Positions 63,440 through 64,000 of a stretch of DNA of 64,000 nucleotides are shown piece by piece (position 1 is the first letter of the stretch; each line of letters opens with the position of its first letter). The stretch is from Bacteroidota bacterium. Its GTDB lineage: Bacteria; Bacteroidota; Bacteroidia; Bacteroidales; Bacteroidaceae. The notes under the pieces are model-generated. The model was given only the letters and a program-made list of their open reading frames with translations, had not been told where the DNA came from and made no database searches. The stretch lies in assembly GCA_023415545.1 (NCBI GenBank), contig JAEZKJ010000022.1:1-64000 (forward strand), read 5' to 3'. The position numbers and the translations under genes were made by a program.

Positions 63440-64000
63440 ATGAGACACTCTATTTACATTTTTATCCTTTCGTTTTTAATTTTTTGTTCCGATAGTTATG
63501 CTCAAAGCTATGAAAAGATGTGGGATAATATTTCCGAGTATCAAAAAAGAGGACTGCCTCAATCAGTAATTGCTCAAGCATATAAAATATATAATAAAGC
63601 ATCACAAGAGAATAATAAACCTCAAATTATTAAGTCTTTTCTTACTGCCATGCAATATCGTGAGGATATATCACCTGATAGCATGAACATAGATATTAAG
63701 TCACTTGATAAAATGGCTAGCGAATCAAAAGATATAGAAGAAAAGTCATTGTTATACTCTATTTTAGCTAAGTTGACAGCCGATAGAGATCCTTTGAAAG
63801 CAATAGATTATGTGAAAACATCAATGAAAGATGCGGCTTATTTGGTTTTGAAAGGTGATGATATATATAGCTCAGTAATTAGCAGTGGACCTATTAGTGA
63901 GAAATATTTCAAGAATAATATGTTGCATATTATTTCAAATATAAACCTAAACACTCTTAAGGGCATTGATAATAGAGTAAGGAGTAAAAAAGTATATTAT
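63440..64000 (+). CDS. Probable alpha-2-macroglobulin-type protein, N-terminal part (runs off the window)
   Basis: Open frame of 187 codons without a stop to the window end. Signal peptide at about 1-22 (MRHSIYIFILSFLIFCSDSY, cut after the following Ala-Gln region), then SYEKMWDNISEYQKRGLPQS and VIAQAYKIYNKASQENNKPQ, which is how the Bacteroidetes alpha-2-macroglobulin family proteins begin, before a helical region. These large periplasmic proteins carry MG and thioester-type domains and are thought to protect the envelope from proteases. The diagnostic domains lie beyond the window, so the call rests on the N-terminal pattern only. Confidence 0.6.
   Translation, partial: MRHSIYIFILSFLIFCSDSYAQSYEKMWDNISEYQKRGLPQSVIAQAYKIYNKASQENNKPQIIKSFLTAMQYREDISPDSMNIDIKSLDKMASESKDIEEKSLLYSILAKLTADRDPLKAIDYVKTSMKDAAYLVLKGDDIYSSVISSGPISEKYFKNNMLHIISNINLNTLKGIDNRVRSKKVYY

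Overview
The window is a piece of a low-GC, AT-rich chromosome from a member of the Bacteroidetes, most likely order Bacteroidales. Several things point there: the -7 promoter box TAnnTTTG (with TTTG about 19-20 bp upstream in the best cases) before many genes, SusC/SusD pairs, OMP_b-brl type outer-membrane proteins, DUF5683, DUF3822 and DUF349 proteins, an NIPSNAP-free but typical rsfS-ftsH-cdsA and parAB-DUF5683-mltD-rsh order, and the near absence of Shine-Dalgarno sequences. Genus cannot be fixed from the sequence alone. No CRISPR array, insertion sequence, integrase or rRNA gene was seen.

Layout. 1-12.2 kb is a housekeeping block: tRNA-Gln (cut by the window edge), rsfS-ftsH-cdsA, the convergent surE-lpxB pair, parA-parB-DUF5683-lytic transglycosylase, rsh and a MerR-type regulator. 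12.35-22.7 kb is a 12-gene nitrogen operon: urease subunits ureA-ureB-ureC, accessory genes ureE-ureF-ureG-ureD, a urea transporter, an MFS transporter of unknown substrate, and an ECF nickel transporter (nikMN fusion, nikQ, nikO). It encodes urea entry, urea hydrolysis, nickel delivery to the enzyme and nickel import together. 22.7-35.7 kb returns to core functions: alaS, a RecD-like helicase, DUF3822-rsmD, cardiolipin synthase, a large outer-membrane protein, aroB, tRNA-Pro(GGG).

35.7-41.1 kb, just after the tRNA-Pro gene, looks accessory: a creatininase-family amidohydrolase, a possible 52-residue membrane peptide, an orphan HsdR_N-type nuclease, a hairpin built from two inverted partial copies of the tRNA-Pro gene, and a second outer-membrane barrel protein followed by a large palindromic repeat. 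41.4-53.5 kb is a sialic-acid utilisation locus: a divergent ROK repressor, then MFS transporter, N-acetylneuraminate lyase, AGE-family epimerase, SusC, SusD, a secreted beta-propeller protein and a YhcH/NanQ-type protein. No recognisable sialidase is present, which makes the propeller protein the most interesting enzyme candidate.

53.9-64 kb is again core: an SLC13/TrkA-C permease, TspO, a DUF349 protein, rsmA-mgtE, a flippase-like membrane protein with pepD, and the start of a probable alpha-2-macroglobulin-type protein running off the end.

Non-coding structure that stands out: a degenerate 18-20 bp tandem repeat before alaS; a 75-bp hairpin-bearing element present twice in opposite orientation (25.7 and 53.7 kb); a nearly G-free 157-nt polypyrimidine stretch; a 24-bp perfect hairpin after tspO; overlapping face-to-face promoters between rsmA and the flippase-like gene.
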